DNA of 64,000 nt from Xestospongia muta (lineage: Eukaryota > Porifera > Demospongiae > Haplosclerida > Petrosiidae), in NCBI GenBank assembly GCA_963693285.1, contig OY848918.1:4903876-4967875 (forward strand), read 5' to 3'. A program made the translations under genes and the position numbers. Below the pieces are notes generated by a model. That model searched no databases. It saw nothing but the letters and a program-made list of their open reading frames with translations, and had not been told where the DNA came from. Positions 11,826-23,780 of the stretch are shown in pieces. Position 1 is the stretch's first letter, and every line of letters starts with the position of its first letter.

Positions 11826-13378
11826 TAATTAAGTTCAGATTTATCAAAGCAGTTATCATATCTCCAACTGTTATTATTCCATTATTATCAACTACAGCTG
11901 ATATAGTAGTGTTAGTGATTGTTGAAAATTGAAATTGTAACATTTCAAGGAGACTAGTACATTCCATAAATAATTATAATATTAATAAAAGACACATCAT
12001 GATATCATTTAACTTACAGTATTATGTATTGTTATATTTACTGTCCAATTACTGATTGTCCTGTTTAAGATTAATGTCACATTATATACACTCTCTATAA
12101 AGTAAATTATCTCCTTCATTAGTGACATAATAATATAACCATTTATAAGTATTCCATTAAGAGAGAAAGAAGAAAACCAGGAAGAGTTTATACAACAATG
12201 ACTTTGTTGGGTACATGTTAAGTTTTTAATTACTGACAGTTTACCTGAGAAACGAGTAATAAACGTATATCAATTTTTTAATATTGTGCCAACTTTATAC
12301 ATAATGTACATACCAGCTAACACTATAACTTCTTCTGTTCATAACTCTCCTTCTCCAGCTGAGTTATTACCAGCTACACTAATTGTAGATGTACCAAAAT
12401 GATTGGGACAGTACTGCCATGTTGTAGAAGATGTAGTCTTCTGTGTAACTAGCCCTCCTCCATAAGTAACATTGATGATATAACCAGGTATGGATACCAG
12501 AGAGAAAGGAGGAGACCAGGAACAGTTTATATACTGACTTTGTACATGACATATCAAGTTTTTGACAGTAGCTAGCCTAGTTCATCTAATGAGAGGAGAT
12601 ATAATAACATATATTGAAGAGTGTGTTACTTGTATTCTCAGAGTAGATTCACTGAAGTTAAAATAACTATTAACATCTACAGATCCAAATGTATTACATC
12701 TCACTACTGTATTGTTATATTGAGGATATCCAGGTATGGTAAGATTTGACTGTTGTGATCCATCTCCATTCTATAACAATACCAAGTTGGATAATATCAG
12801 TATTAGCAGAGCCTGTTCCATTAACATACCAAGTAACAGTAACACCAGTATGATCTACTGAACATTGGTAATGTGCTAGTTGATAGACTTCAATGTTAGG
12901 AGATGGAGTAAATATGAACTGAACAGCTATATAACAGAGAAAGGTTTATATAATAAAATGATGAACAATGTACATTCTTTCAAATCGTTAGCTTTAAAAA
13001 AAAGGAAGTCATATTTTTGTGAACAAATAGCAACATAATATTTGATAGTAGTAATAGTGTTATATTCTTATAATGAAATGTTTTTCATTGGCTATTTTTT
13101 ATGATCATACCTGAAATAATAGAACAAAAGGTTACTACAACAGACAATACTGACAGGATAAACATTTTTGAAAACCTAAAAAATAACAGTATGATCCACT
13201 GAACATTGGTAATGTGCTAGTTGATAGACTCTTATGTTAGGAGATGGAGTAAAGATAAATTGAATACCTTATAATAAAATAGTTTGATAACACTCACCAA
13301 CACTACTTACCTTTACAATGATTTGAAAATACCCACAGCAGTATCAGAGTGAATATGCTCTTGTGATCAACTAAGCAT
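11826..13378 (-). pseudogene. Broken class A receptor
   Basis: The exons lie in the A1/A2 order but carry several lesions. The signal-peptide exon (13378-13312) reads MLS then TGA after an inserted base. A partial Ig 5' end at 13186-13267 is followed, after an unrelated insertion, by a fuller Ig copy at 12625-12927 with an extra base (CATTCTATAAC). FN3-1 (about 12588-12313) has TAG near its start and TGA after AGEGEL. FN3-2 (12245-12110) is truncated, lacking the NSAGEG half. The 77-nt exon (12097-12022) and a truncated 229-nt exon (11968-11826) end the copy; Cys-rich, TM and tail exons are missing. It could still act as a gene-conversion donor. Confidence 0.85.
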
Positions 13379-13686
13379 AAATGTCACATGTAAATTAAAT
13401 ATCACTCAATAATAATCTTAATATAATTTGTTATTATTTAAACAATAACTATGTTTAACTGATTAGTTTTGCACAAAAATATTGTCCAGAATATTCATTT
13501 CTTTCATTGTAAATGGCATAATTTAATAGTAAACACAGGTTCATGATCCAACAGGTGCTATTGTTGTAGGAGATTGATCTTGGAATGCCAATGTTATCAT
13601 TAAAAGTATCAACTTCTCAAATTATAGTTCATTTATTTAGTCTGAACCATATTTGTCTTTAAAGTAATAGCTATCATTTATGATTT
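13379..13686. other. Intergenic DNA between divergent relics
   Basis: The first 80 bases resemble the A1/A2 5' flank. The rest has no recognisable content. Confidence 0.4.
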
Positions 13687-14522
13687 ATGTATAGTGGAGT
13701 CAGCACAACTAAATATTTTATATACAATGAAGATAGTTCTTCTATATTTCTAAATAATCCAATAATTATAACTGATGAAGGAGTTATTGTTGTTACCATC
13801 TATATTGTAAATATAACTGAGAATAAAATATGGAAGACAAGAATGAGTTTATCATTACCAAGTGGAGCTGTTATTGATGTACCAGAATCAACTGTACTAA
13901 ATAAGTACATTATAAATGACTTACAAATATTTTCTCATTGATTAGGTACATATGATATTACTGAAGCTACCCTATATAATGACCTAAGTAATATTGGTAG
14001 AATATGTTACAACTGTCATTTTATAAGAGGAGCTATTGTTAAAGGTTGTCTTATTTCATTAACCTCCTCTACCTACAGTACTAACATATCATTGATGTGT
14101 TCTCCAGTATGTAGTAGTACAGTAATTGCATGTACATATGATATACCTACTGGTATATATAATATGTATGTATATGATATTGAAGAGGAGGATACATTAT
14201 CAGATGACTGGGTGATATCCATCTACCATGTTTTGTTTCCATGTTCTATTTTAATGGCTATAGCATTTGTTACTATAACAATTATTACTACACATTACAG
14301 TAAGTTTTATGTATTTTAATCAATAGATCATAAGTCATCTCATACCTTTATACTCTAAACAATCAAGTTGATGATATATAATCAACACAACAAGCAGTGG
14401 AATTATTGCAATAAAATATAAGTAATTTGTAGGTGTGTTAGTTCTAATACTGGCATGTACTGTACTAGTACATATAACGATATGTTGGATAAAAGGAAGT
14501 AAGCCATTGAGACAAGGAAATA
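13687..14522 (+). pseudogene. Plus-strand class A fragment
   Basis: Three A-type exons remain. At 13687-13902 is the 3' part of the 232-nt beta-rich exon (YNEDSSSIFLNN); its donor has changed from AAGTAAGT to AAATAAGT. At 13947-14300 is the Cys-rich exon (ICYNCHF, KGCLISL, GIYNMYVYDIE), with an internal deletion after DDWVIS that joins it to its 3' part. At 14428-14522 is the TM exon (LVLILACTVLVHITICW). Signal, Ig, FN3 and tail exons are absent. The closest relatives are A3 and A4, the plus-strand genes. Confidence 0.8.
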
Positions 14523-15083
14523 CTAACCATGGGAATAGTTTGTAAATATTGTAGGTACTGTACCACACAAATATACTGGTTGAGAGAAAATAAACACTTT
14601 TTATTAACTATTTTGTTTGCTGTTAAATGAATATTATTGGAATATACAGAAAATATTCAAAGCATGTAATTTTCCTTATTTTAGACCTCCCAAGTTGGGT
14701 ATAATATATTAGGTGGTATCACAACACAAAGACAAATCGCACTGTTAGTAACACAGGTCTACCTTTCCTCACCATGAAGAAGTGAGTTGATTTTAGATTC
14801 AAAAAGTTTAAAAATATAATATATAATTCATTAGGTCAATAGAACAAAACGGCCTTGTTCAAAATTCATCGATTGTTTTGCTCTTAATTGCCAAAAATTT
14901 GGGTAAGAATAATATAATACAAGTCTGGATTGTGCTAGAAGTTACACTAGTATTGTAAAATTTTGAATGGTACTGGTAATATGAATACTAAAGCAATAAA
15001 TCTGCCAACTACCACAATTACAATTGTGAGTATCATAAGTGTGACCTTTATTCCAGGCTAATAACTGTCTTTTCTGCTAGTCT
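14523..15083. other. Intergenic DNA, no gene seen
   Basis: AT-rich and stop-dense; nothing recognised. GGGAATAGTTTGTAAAT at about 14530 is the remnant of the class A final intron. Confidence 0.4.
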
Positions 15084-15270
15084 ATGTGTCGGTCTTTGTT
15101 AGAACACCTTAATATGCCTTCAATTGATGTATCTTCATTAATTGATGCATCACCTACTATGCTATGTACAAATTGTACCAATAGTAAGCTATTTCATTAT
15201 TATTGTTACATTTGTTCATTAATTACTACAGCAGTTGGAACAATGAAGGATATTTATCACTTGTAATAGT
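15084..15270 (+). pseudogene. Class B fragment: end of the Cys-rich exon plus stalk exon
   Basis: The sequence ends MLCTNCTN followed by a GTAAGC donor at 15173, matching the QCTNCTN end of the B1 and B3 Cys-rich exon. About 60 bases later CAG is followed by VGTMKD, resembling the B2 stalk exon (MGNTKD, 43386-43427). No flanking ectodomain or TM exon is present. Confidence 0.6.
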
Positions 15271-15289
15271 TCAATACTGTTACTACCAT

Positions 15290-17000
15290 TCTTGTCTATT
15301 TCTCCTTATTATAAGTAATTAAAATCCCTACTTATTGATGTCAAATGGAAGTAAAGAATGAAGAATATCCCTAATGAATGTTCTATTTATTTTGATATTT
15401 CTCCTTCAGTACTATCTATTAAATGACTATTGTTTTCAAGATAGTAATTATTCTGTGTCATACATACACTCACATATAAATTCATATGTATAATCTTCTA
15501 TATCATTTACTTCCTTCAGTTCACTTTTTGTAAATAATGTACTACAATTAATGTTAACAATTAATAAAATTTAAATGGTAACCTAGTACGCAAGAAATAT
15601 TATGTATTGTATTTATTCTAGTCACATATATAGTACAGCTGGTATGTAATATTCATTGATCAACCGTACATACCAGGGAAATCCCCTAAACAACTTTTTC
15701 TTAAATGTTAATGAGGTGTTGACAGACAAGACACTCCTACTCTACTATCACAACTACTGGTTGTTTGTCCTGGTACTCTGTATGTGACTATAATACTGTA
15801 AAATTTGGTTAGTTGATTTATGTATGAATTTCGTTGTATCAACTCTGATCCAACATATTAACATTATAGTTCTAACAATTAGCTAGCTACATGAACAGTC
15901 AATTCCATAGTACATTTACTACATTAGTAATAAATACTGCACATGATGTTTACTTTATTACATAAACTATTAATACACAAATTTAAATGTCATCTTACAG
16001 CAGTACTATGGATATTATTTACGGATATTACAGTTAACTTTACTATAATAGTAGATATTAATTCTTTTATAGTTAGAACTCATTAAAATCTAACTACTTA
16101 TATAACTACAAAACTACAAAAGATAAGTGTTGTCCCAGCACATTTACTTTTACATTTACTGCACATGATGTCTACTTTATTGTATCAATGATTTGTTACA
16201 TACAAATAGTTGATATTATTTTATTATTTAATTAATTTAATTTAATTTTTTATTTTATTATTATCTCAAATGCATTAAATTCATTGATTGTTAGTGCTGA
16301 TATGTGCTGTTATTGTATGACATATAGTAGATGATGTCTCAACACAAACAATAAATGAGTATACATTATTATATTATATGTAATACATAACATAATTTAT
16401 AATGTGGTATATAGAGGTTTATGAAATCAAAGAAGTTCATTATTGTCATTCTGTATGTAATTATATTGTTCTAATTCTACATAATATAGTCCAAATAAGG
16501 TATTAATATTATAAGTATAGTACCTTTGTATATAGTAGATGATATAATAGATTCAATATTACTGTTATATAATATTACTATATGTTATTATAACAAAGTA
16601 TATATAACTTTTGGGATTGACCTGATAATAAATCATTATATATAGTGTCATCAATTTAGTGAGCTTTAATATAATGTAAGGGACAATACAATTGCAACTG
16701 TTATATTACATGACAAATGTAATGACATCTTACTACAATCACAATTGTAATTATACATAATGCAATATAACACCTTTAATATAATCTGTTAGTGGAAGAG
16801 AACCATTTCCACTGCAAGTATTTTTTCTTGCTAATAAATAATGTCTATCATAATAAAGTGATAAACATTGTTCTAAAAATATATTGAAAAGTATTGTGAA
16901 TATTGATTGCATACACTAATACAAAATACATTTAAAGTGTTGACAACATATGCTGTTTTTATTAGTAATTATTATGGAATTGAGTTTATGTACTTCAACA
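15290..17000. repeat. Segmental duplication, third copy (related to 51880-53345 and 54870-55610)
   Basis: Long matches to 51890-52540 and 52717-53345 are visible, for example around CATTGATCAAC, GACAGACAAGACACTC and ATATAGTCC.AATAAGGTA. The DNA is non-coding. It lacks the (TG)n array that follows the other copies. Confidence 0.65.
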
Positions 17001-17226
17001 AATGACATCTCAGAAAATGTTATGAATGTGGCATGTAGAACTGTCCAATTATTAATTCCATAGTCACAACCTTTACACACAGGCTCATCAATCATGAAAA
17101 TACTGATTAATAAGATATTAAACAGAGTCTTCAATTGAGTTCTAACAATTAACTCCAGGACAGCCATTTGTCAATCAATATATTTTTAATGAAACAATGG
17201 CTTACAAATATTTTCTCATTCATTAG

Positions 17227-17625
17227 GTACATATGATATTACTGAAGCTATCCTATATAATGACTTAAGTAATATTGGTAAAACATGTTATAGCTGTCAT
17301 TTTATAAGAGGAGCTATTGTTAAAGGTTGTCTTATTTCATTAACCTCCTCTACCTACAGTACTAACATATCATTGATGTGTTCTCCAGTATGTAGTAGTA
17401 CAGTAATTGGATGTACATGTGATATACCTATTGGTATATATAATATGTATGTATATGATATTGAAGAGGAGGATACATTATCAAGTGACTGGGCAATATC
17501 ATCTACTAATAATATTATTACTAGATTGGAACCAACTTATCCATCACTTGAAGTGACTAATACTGTATCCATATGTCTTGTTTCCATGGTTACAGTTACT
17601 ACAGGAATGTATAACTGTCTGACCA
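17227..17625 (+). pseudogene. Isolated, open class A Cys-rich exon
   Basis: A full-length 399-nt exon with a canonical acceptor (TTCATTAG at 17226) and donor (GTAAGT at 17626). It encodes TCYSCHF, KGCLI and GIYNMYVYDIE with no stop. No other receptor exon is found within about 2 kb on this strand. It is either a solo exon left by rearrangement or a distal cassette; I favour the former. Confidence 0.65.
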
Positions 17626-17785
17626 GTAAGTGATCATTAGTACATTTTGTTATTATTATTATATCTCTTCAATAATTATATAACATACAGCACTAACCTG
17701 GTTGATTAATTATCAATTAGTTCTGACTACAATCTGATGGCCACACACAGTCTTATCAATATTCCTACTCCACTGAATAATATAA

Positions 17786-17931
17786 TGGTAATATTGCTGA
17801 TATATCTTATATACTACCAGTGGACATATACTGGTAATATTACTGATATATCTAATATACTACCAGTGGACATATACTGGTAATATTACTGATATATCTA
17901 ATATACTACCAGTGGACATGTACTGGTAATA
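17786..17931. repeat. Three tandem copies of a 46-bp unit
   Basis: The word ACCAGTGG occurs at 17816, 17862 and 17908, giving a constant 46-base period within near-identical units (CTGATATATCTAATATACTA...GGACATATACTGG). A single related unit lies at 34108-34155 in the duplicate segment, so the array expanded here or contracted there. Confidence 0.8.
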
Positions 17932-19060
17932 TAGACAAATACAAATGATTCATATTATACTATCAGATAAAAATAATTTCATTGTCATATATAATATTGA
18001 TATAACGATCTTCAACACAACATAATAAGAGTCTACTTTATTACTGTGATAGCAGTTCTTATCTACCAAAGAAAATAACTTAATGTCACTGGAAACGTGA
18101 TTTAATCTATGATATGAAATCACTGAAATGTTATAAATGAGGTGCTGGTAAAGTAGATCAATTTTTATATTATAGTTATGTGAGTAATACATGATCACTA
18201 TCTTTATTTCATACAATCCTATCTGTATTTCTTATTATTGCTATGGCAGTAATAGTTCTTATATACAAAGCCAAGTCAAATTTTAGGGTACTAATAACAA
18301 TGAGCATGTTTGGATATCACATGTATATAGCCAAACAGACTTCATGAGAAGACAGAGAGAGTACCTCGAATCAATCTGAAGTTAATAATGATGAAGACAA
18401 AGCAAAATAAAATTAAAGTATCCTCTAGATCTACATGGATCCAGCCATTTTTAGTCATGTGTATGAAAAATTTTTGTCAGTGAATTGATGTTGCAATTGT
18501 ATATACCATTTTTATTCTAACAACCCATTACGCTACAGTATTGCTGATGACTTCTACTTGTTAAGTCCTTTTCTTGATTTTAAATTTATTACACAAGAAA
18601 TCATGTGATAAAACTACATCAACATTATCAACATTATACTGTGCTCATGAATTTGTCTTTAGTGATTATTTTCAAACATAACAACATTTGCTTAATTCAC
18701 AATATTCAAGAAAAATGAATGCACGCTCGCTAAACAGCTGCCAGGGATTTTCAATTTTGTAATGATAGTCATTGCTAATAGATTCATTTCCATATTTAGA
18801 CACCAGTAACCACTGATGAGGAACACTATCTAATTACTTAACACTTCTGTATGTACAAGTATTATTATAATGTAGTACTAAATGTCATTTACTTTGTTGA
18901 CATTAGAACTAACATTGTTATGACAAGCAATGTCACACAAGTATAAAAAGTAATGGTTGTATCAGAATATTGATAGCTTTAAATACATACCCAAGACCAA
19001 AGAGCCCTGAACAGCATCCTATGTGTAATGAGGTGTTAATATTTATAATGTATATGTCTT
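17932..19060. repeat. Segmental duplication, copy 1 (partner 34155-35310), with a TM-exon-like relic
   Basis: Direct match to 34155-35310, with scattered indels. Around 18213-18280 the plus strand reads LSVFLIIAMAVIVLIYKAK, a TM helix followed by basic residues, with an AG-preserving start; the partner at about 34473-34540 reads LSVFLIIAVAVIVYIYKAK. This may be a TM exon from a third receptor type, but no neighbouring coding exon could be assigned. Confidence 0.55.
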
Positions 19061-19489
19061 AACTATTTGTTAATTGTAATATACCGGTATGCTCTATCAA
19101 AACAGTTCTTATCAATGCCATTCAACTTGTAATTATATTATCAAATGCAGAGAAATATGTTCACACAATATATCTACTTCCATTATAATTTTGTGTTAAG
19201 TTACTAACTATACTTATTGTCCTATTGATATAACTAATGAAGAATTAAACTTAATTATACTACAATCAATGGAGTAGGGACTGGAATATCATCATCATCT
19301 CTTATATTTATGATTGTCTAAATTGATTCAAGTATTTTAACTATTAAATGCATACAGAGCATCGAATACAATATAAAAGAGATTTATGATGTGTCATAAC
19401 CCACTACATGTTTACAAGTCATTACCACCTGTGCTAGTGCAGCAAACACATTATGTGGATTTACAAGAGATTGCATTTACTTTAACTTT
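19061..19489. other. Intergenic DNA upstream of B1
   Basis: The first part continues the duplicated segment weakly (TATGTTCAC, TATCTACTTCCATTATAATT). Nothing else recognised. Confidence 0.4.
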
Positions 19490-19667
19490 AAGCGATTAAT
19501 GCGGAAGTATAAGTTATGAATAATATTAAATAATAATGAATAATAATAAGAGAGCTCTAAACCTGCGCAGTGTCTCCTTGAAAGGTATGCACTACTTTAC
19601 TCTATGCATTTATTATAGATATATGTAATACTTTTAGATTTCGAAGTTTGTGTTGCAAATACAAAGA
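19490..19667 (+). promoter_or_regulatory. Conserved promoter and 5' leader of B1
   Basis: A block with GCGGAAGTATAAGTTATGAA, GCGCAGTGTCTCCTTGAAAG, CACT.CTTTACTCT.TGCATTTAT and TTTAGATTTCGAA.TTTGTGCTGC precedes the signal-peptide ATG. The same block is found upstream of the B2 first exons (39500-39614 partial, 40385-40553) and B3 (60060-60229). Its constant position before the ATG suggests the core promoter and leader of class B genes. Confidence 0.55.
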
Positions 19668-22600
19668 ATGTTAAGATCTATACTGCTATACTTCATCGTG
19701 GTGAAAGCGTACTCTGTTTTCGGTACAATTATATAAATCAATGAAACTATGGATTTACGCAATTCTTAACGGATTGCAACTCGCTACAAAATGCTTAGAT
19801 CTACTAAACCATAGAAAATAGAATAAATAAATTTACTCTATTATACATGGCTAAACTAAACTCTAAGCCTATCCTAGAGCCATAGATACCAAACAGATTA
19901 TGAGGGCCAGGAATGTGAGCAAATACCTAACATTCTTGTGGTTGCTTTTGAGTGGGCGTTACTATATAACCAGTTGAAGCTTATAAAAAAAAATGGCACA
20001 GTTATTTACATGTCTGGGTGGTTCTTCTCAACTCGGACATACTATAATAATTATAATTTTCATAAAACGATAGGGGAAGTCAATAATGGTCACATGATCT
20101 ATACATTTCGACAATTTCTATTTTAGTCGTAGTTTGTGTTCCACATTAGTGTAAGCGTTTTCCAGTGCATAGGCGGAGGAAGCTCAAAAAAGTTGGGGGG
20201 GGGGGGCTGAACATATTTGTACACAGTTTCACATGCAAAAGCATACATTTTAAAAATGAGAATTAAAATGCACCAAAATATTTTCTTCGTTCATCATTTT
20301 TTTGAACAAACTCCTTGGCAAGTTCTTGCAGGTCTACTAGTAATAAATGTTAGAATGCAAAATGAGTAACTCTATGTAAAAGTTGGGGGGCTTGCCCCCC
20401 TTTATAAAAGTTGGAGGGCATCAGCCCCCCTCGCCCCACCCTCAGCCGCCTATGCAGTGAGATTAGTGAGTTGCAATCTGTTAAGAATTGTGGAACTCCA
20501 TAGTTTCTTAGATCTATATACATGCCTAAAGTAAACTAAACCCTAAACCTATCCTAGAGCCATAGATACCAAATAGATTGTGCATTGGTTTGTGTAAAAC
20601 ATGTATTGAAGGAATATGCACGTAAGAAAAGCCAGAAAGGTGATTTTTATTCACCTATAATAAATTATAGAAACCCTATCAGGAATGTGCAACAGGACAA
20701 GTTATTTGTCACATTCTTGAGAGCAAATACCTGACATTCTTGTGGTTTGTGTAAAGTGGGCGTTATTAAATTAACGGTCATGTGACCTATACATTTGACA
20801 AGTTCTAATATTAATTATTCATACTTGCTTCTGTTTATAACAGTTGTAAATTTAAAACAGATTATTTAAAGTCTTTCCTGAGTCACTAAATGTAGTGGTA
20901 TTATATATAATACATTATAAAATGTATGCAGCAATATAAGGACACTTGAATTACTATTAAAAAACATGTTAAAAGACACTTTTGGTATTGTTGCTTCTTT
21001 TAGCTAAGATTTAGTTGTCCAAAAAAGCTCAAATTAATAATGAAAAAACTGTATAGAACTAAGTCATGTTCTTAAGCAAGTCCTTTCATATTATTACTTT
21101 AGCAATCCAGTTGAAAAGTCACTTTACAATGTCAAGACTCCTGATGTTATGATATAACATGCTTTTAAATGCTTCAAAGTTCAATCAGCAGTAAAACATT
21201 ATTGTATGAAATGGTGTATTGTTAATATTAATTATTATATTTTAGTCTTGGCATAGTATATAAGATAGAAAAGAAATCTACAGACAACATGATTATCTAA
21301 GCACCATGAGAATAAATGTGCTGACTCTGTACTGCAGGGTGATATAAATTAATTAATTTTACGAGACACCAAGTTCACTCACACAATTGTATATGAACAC
21401 ATGATCCGCTCTTTCTATTATGTAGTCTATACATTCTGTACAAAATACTAGACAATGCCAGCGAAACATGCTTGTTGTATTAAACATAGAGTGCGAATGG
21501 TCTTACATAAGACCAGGCTTGACCTTAAATAACTGAAACTAAATGGCCTACATCAATAATGAGTGTGTAGCAAAATAGGCTTGCTAAATAAATTGCTATA
21601 ATGTTAATAACTTACTCTTCTTATTATGTAGCCCTACCTGTTCAGTTCACATTTACTCCATCTCCTAACATTGGAGTCTATCAACTAGCACATTATCAAT
21701 GTTCAGTGGATCATACTGGTGTGACTATTGTTTGGTTTGTTAATGGAACAGGTTCTACTAACAATGACACTATTCAACTTGGTATTAATACAAAGGGAGC
21801 AGGATCATCTAGCTCCAGTCTTATCATACCTGGATATCCTCAATATAACAATACAGTAGTGAGATGTTTTGCTGCAGGATTTGTAGATGGAAGTCTCTAC
21901 AATAACTTTGATAATGCTACTCTGAGAATACAAGGTAACACACTCTCTGATTTATGTCATTATATCTCCTCTCATTAGGTAAACTAGCTGCTGTCAACAA
22001 CATAATATGTCATGTACAAAGTCAGTATATAAACTGTTCCTGGTCTCCTCCCTTCTCTCTGGTATCCATACCTGGTTATATCATCAATGTTACTTATGGA
22101 GGAGAACTAGTTAAGAACACTACATCTTCTACAACATGGCAGTACAACTATTATCCCAGTAAATTTGGTATATACACATATACAATTAGTGTAGCTGGTA
22201 ATAACTCAGCTGGAGAAGGAGAGATAAGTACTACATCAGTTGTAGTAGGACAAGGTAAGTAATATAGTTATATTTAATCTTTCTTCACTGACTATATACA
22301 GATGAAATTACTTCTTATAATGTGACTCCCAAAATGTTATCAAATGGTTCTTATTGGATCAGCTGTATTGTAGAGGTATGTCATATCCTTAGTTATTTTA
22401 GATTCATTTTCTCTCTTAGACTACATATTCTATAGTACCATCATTAATATCTCTCAAACTAACTACCAGTAATGGAACTGCATTAACATATACTGGAACA
22501 GTTACTGATATTGTTGATAATAAATTTAAGGGGAAAATAAATATTGGTACAAATGGCAGACAAATGTGGACTGTGTTTTTAAGTCTAGTATATGACAATA

Positions 22601-23780
22601 CCAACTCTTTAAAGAATAATTTATCAGCTAAAATTATTTGTAAGTTAATAAAGTTATTGTATTTATTATTTATATTCTTTTGTTAGCTACGTTTGATGTT
22701 CAAAATGGCAGTTTAAAAGAGGAGTCTGGGCAGGTTTGCTTTAATTGTTATTTTCTTGAGGGCAGTCAATCACAAGGATGTTATATTGAATATAACTCAC
22801 TTATAACAGACTACTACAGTGGTAATATTACCATAGTGAGAACATCAGCAGATGTCAGTACTGCTAGTAATTGTGTGACAGGAATATATACCAGTAACTA
22901 TAATGTGACATTCTATGATATGGATTATAACAAAGTACCTTATACTACTGAGTATGCTGTAAAACTGACTCATCAATCAGTGATTGGTGTAATTGCTCCA
23001 ATTCAAACTTCTCCATCACTTATATCTTTAGCAACTCACACTACATCATCACCACCATTATCTCCATTACCAATCCTACAATGTACAAACTGTACAAATA
23101 GTAAGTCACTGTGTTATTATCACTATTGTTTATATTTGTACTAAAGTGAACAGTTCTCCAGTACTAACAGTTGCTGTAATTGTGAGCTCCTTATTAATAA
23201 TCATATTATGTATCATAACATGTGCTATGATTATTGTGATTGGCTTCAGACATAATTTTAAAATCAAACCACCATGTAAGTTAATATTCACATGTAAGCA
23301 CATTTCAATATCATATATATATAGGTAAGGATAATTCTAAACAAGAAGATGAGGTGTGTGAATTATAATGTCGTATACAATAGTGGAAGTGCACTGTGAT
23401 AGTTTGTAATAATCAACATTTGTATGTGTATAATATTAATTTTATTTTAAATTTAATCTTGTGAATACTGTTTTGTGTACAGCAGATTATACTTTATAAC
23501 CACTAACTCAATCTAAACTTTTTTATAATTATTATATAAATAATTAATTTGTAGCATGATTATTACAATGATGTTGTAAATACTGCATGTTTTAATTTTA
23601 TTATAATTATGTTAGACATCAATAAATGTTCAACTTAACCAGATCAACTATACTGATGTGACATTATCTCCTACTCTCCATTCTACAGTACCATATAGTA
23701 CAGTAGTACATGAGACACCAATAATGGAACAATATAGTTTAGAACAACAATTTTTAATAAATGAACCATTTAATGAGTAA
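19668..23780 (+). CDS. Class B receptor B1: signal peptide, Ig, FN3, Cys-rich module, TM, tail cut by a nonsense codon
   Basis: Nine exons: 19668-19722 signal peptide (MLRSILLYFIVVKAYSVFG), 21632-21934 Ig, 21979-22254 FN3, 22302-22375 and 22420-22639 beta-rich segment, 22687-23100 Cys-rich module (CFNCYF, QGCYIEY, CTNCTN), 23147-23275 TM, 23325-23353 juxtamembrane, 23616-23780 tail. The sum is 1665 nt (554 residues), all in phase. The TM helix (VIVSSLLIIILCIITC) leads to FRHNFK. The tail keeps PYSTVV (ITIM-like) and EQYSLE, then stops at TAA (23778-23780) where B2 and B3 have a Glu or Asp-Glu codon. ITIM and death-domain coding continues beyond the stop. A short form ending at 23368 (KQEDEVCEL) arises if the 23354 donor is not used. 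Confidence 0.8.
20158..20463. mobile_element. Short element with inverted termini and G/C runs inside the first B1 intron
   Basis: The ends are inverted: CAGTGCATAGGCGG on the left and CCGCCTATGCAGTG on the right. The element is absent at the related site near 60680-60730, read on the opposite strand (TTTTCCAGCGAGTTGCAA). It may be a TIR element with CAGTG target duplications, or CAGTG may be part of the termini; the sequence alone does not decide. It contains G12 and several G6 or C6 runs. No coding capacity. Confidence 0.65.

Noticed and set aside
16916..17167. 83-codon minus-strand frame with two CxxC-like spots
   Set aside because: Half of it lies in duplicated intergenic DNA, it is not open in the copy near 53300, and no splice partner is visible.
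23146..23328. Independent 60-codon membrane protein starting at the ATG at 23146
   Set aside because: The apparent ATG is made by the splice acceptor AAAG-TG; the segment is the B1 TM exon, in phase 1 with its neighbours.
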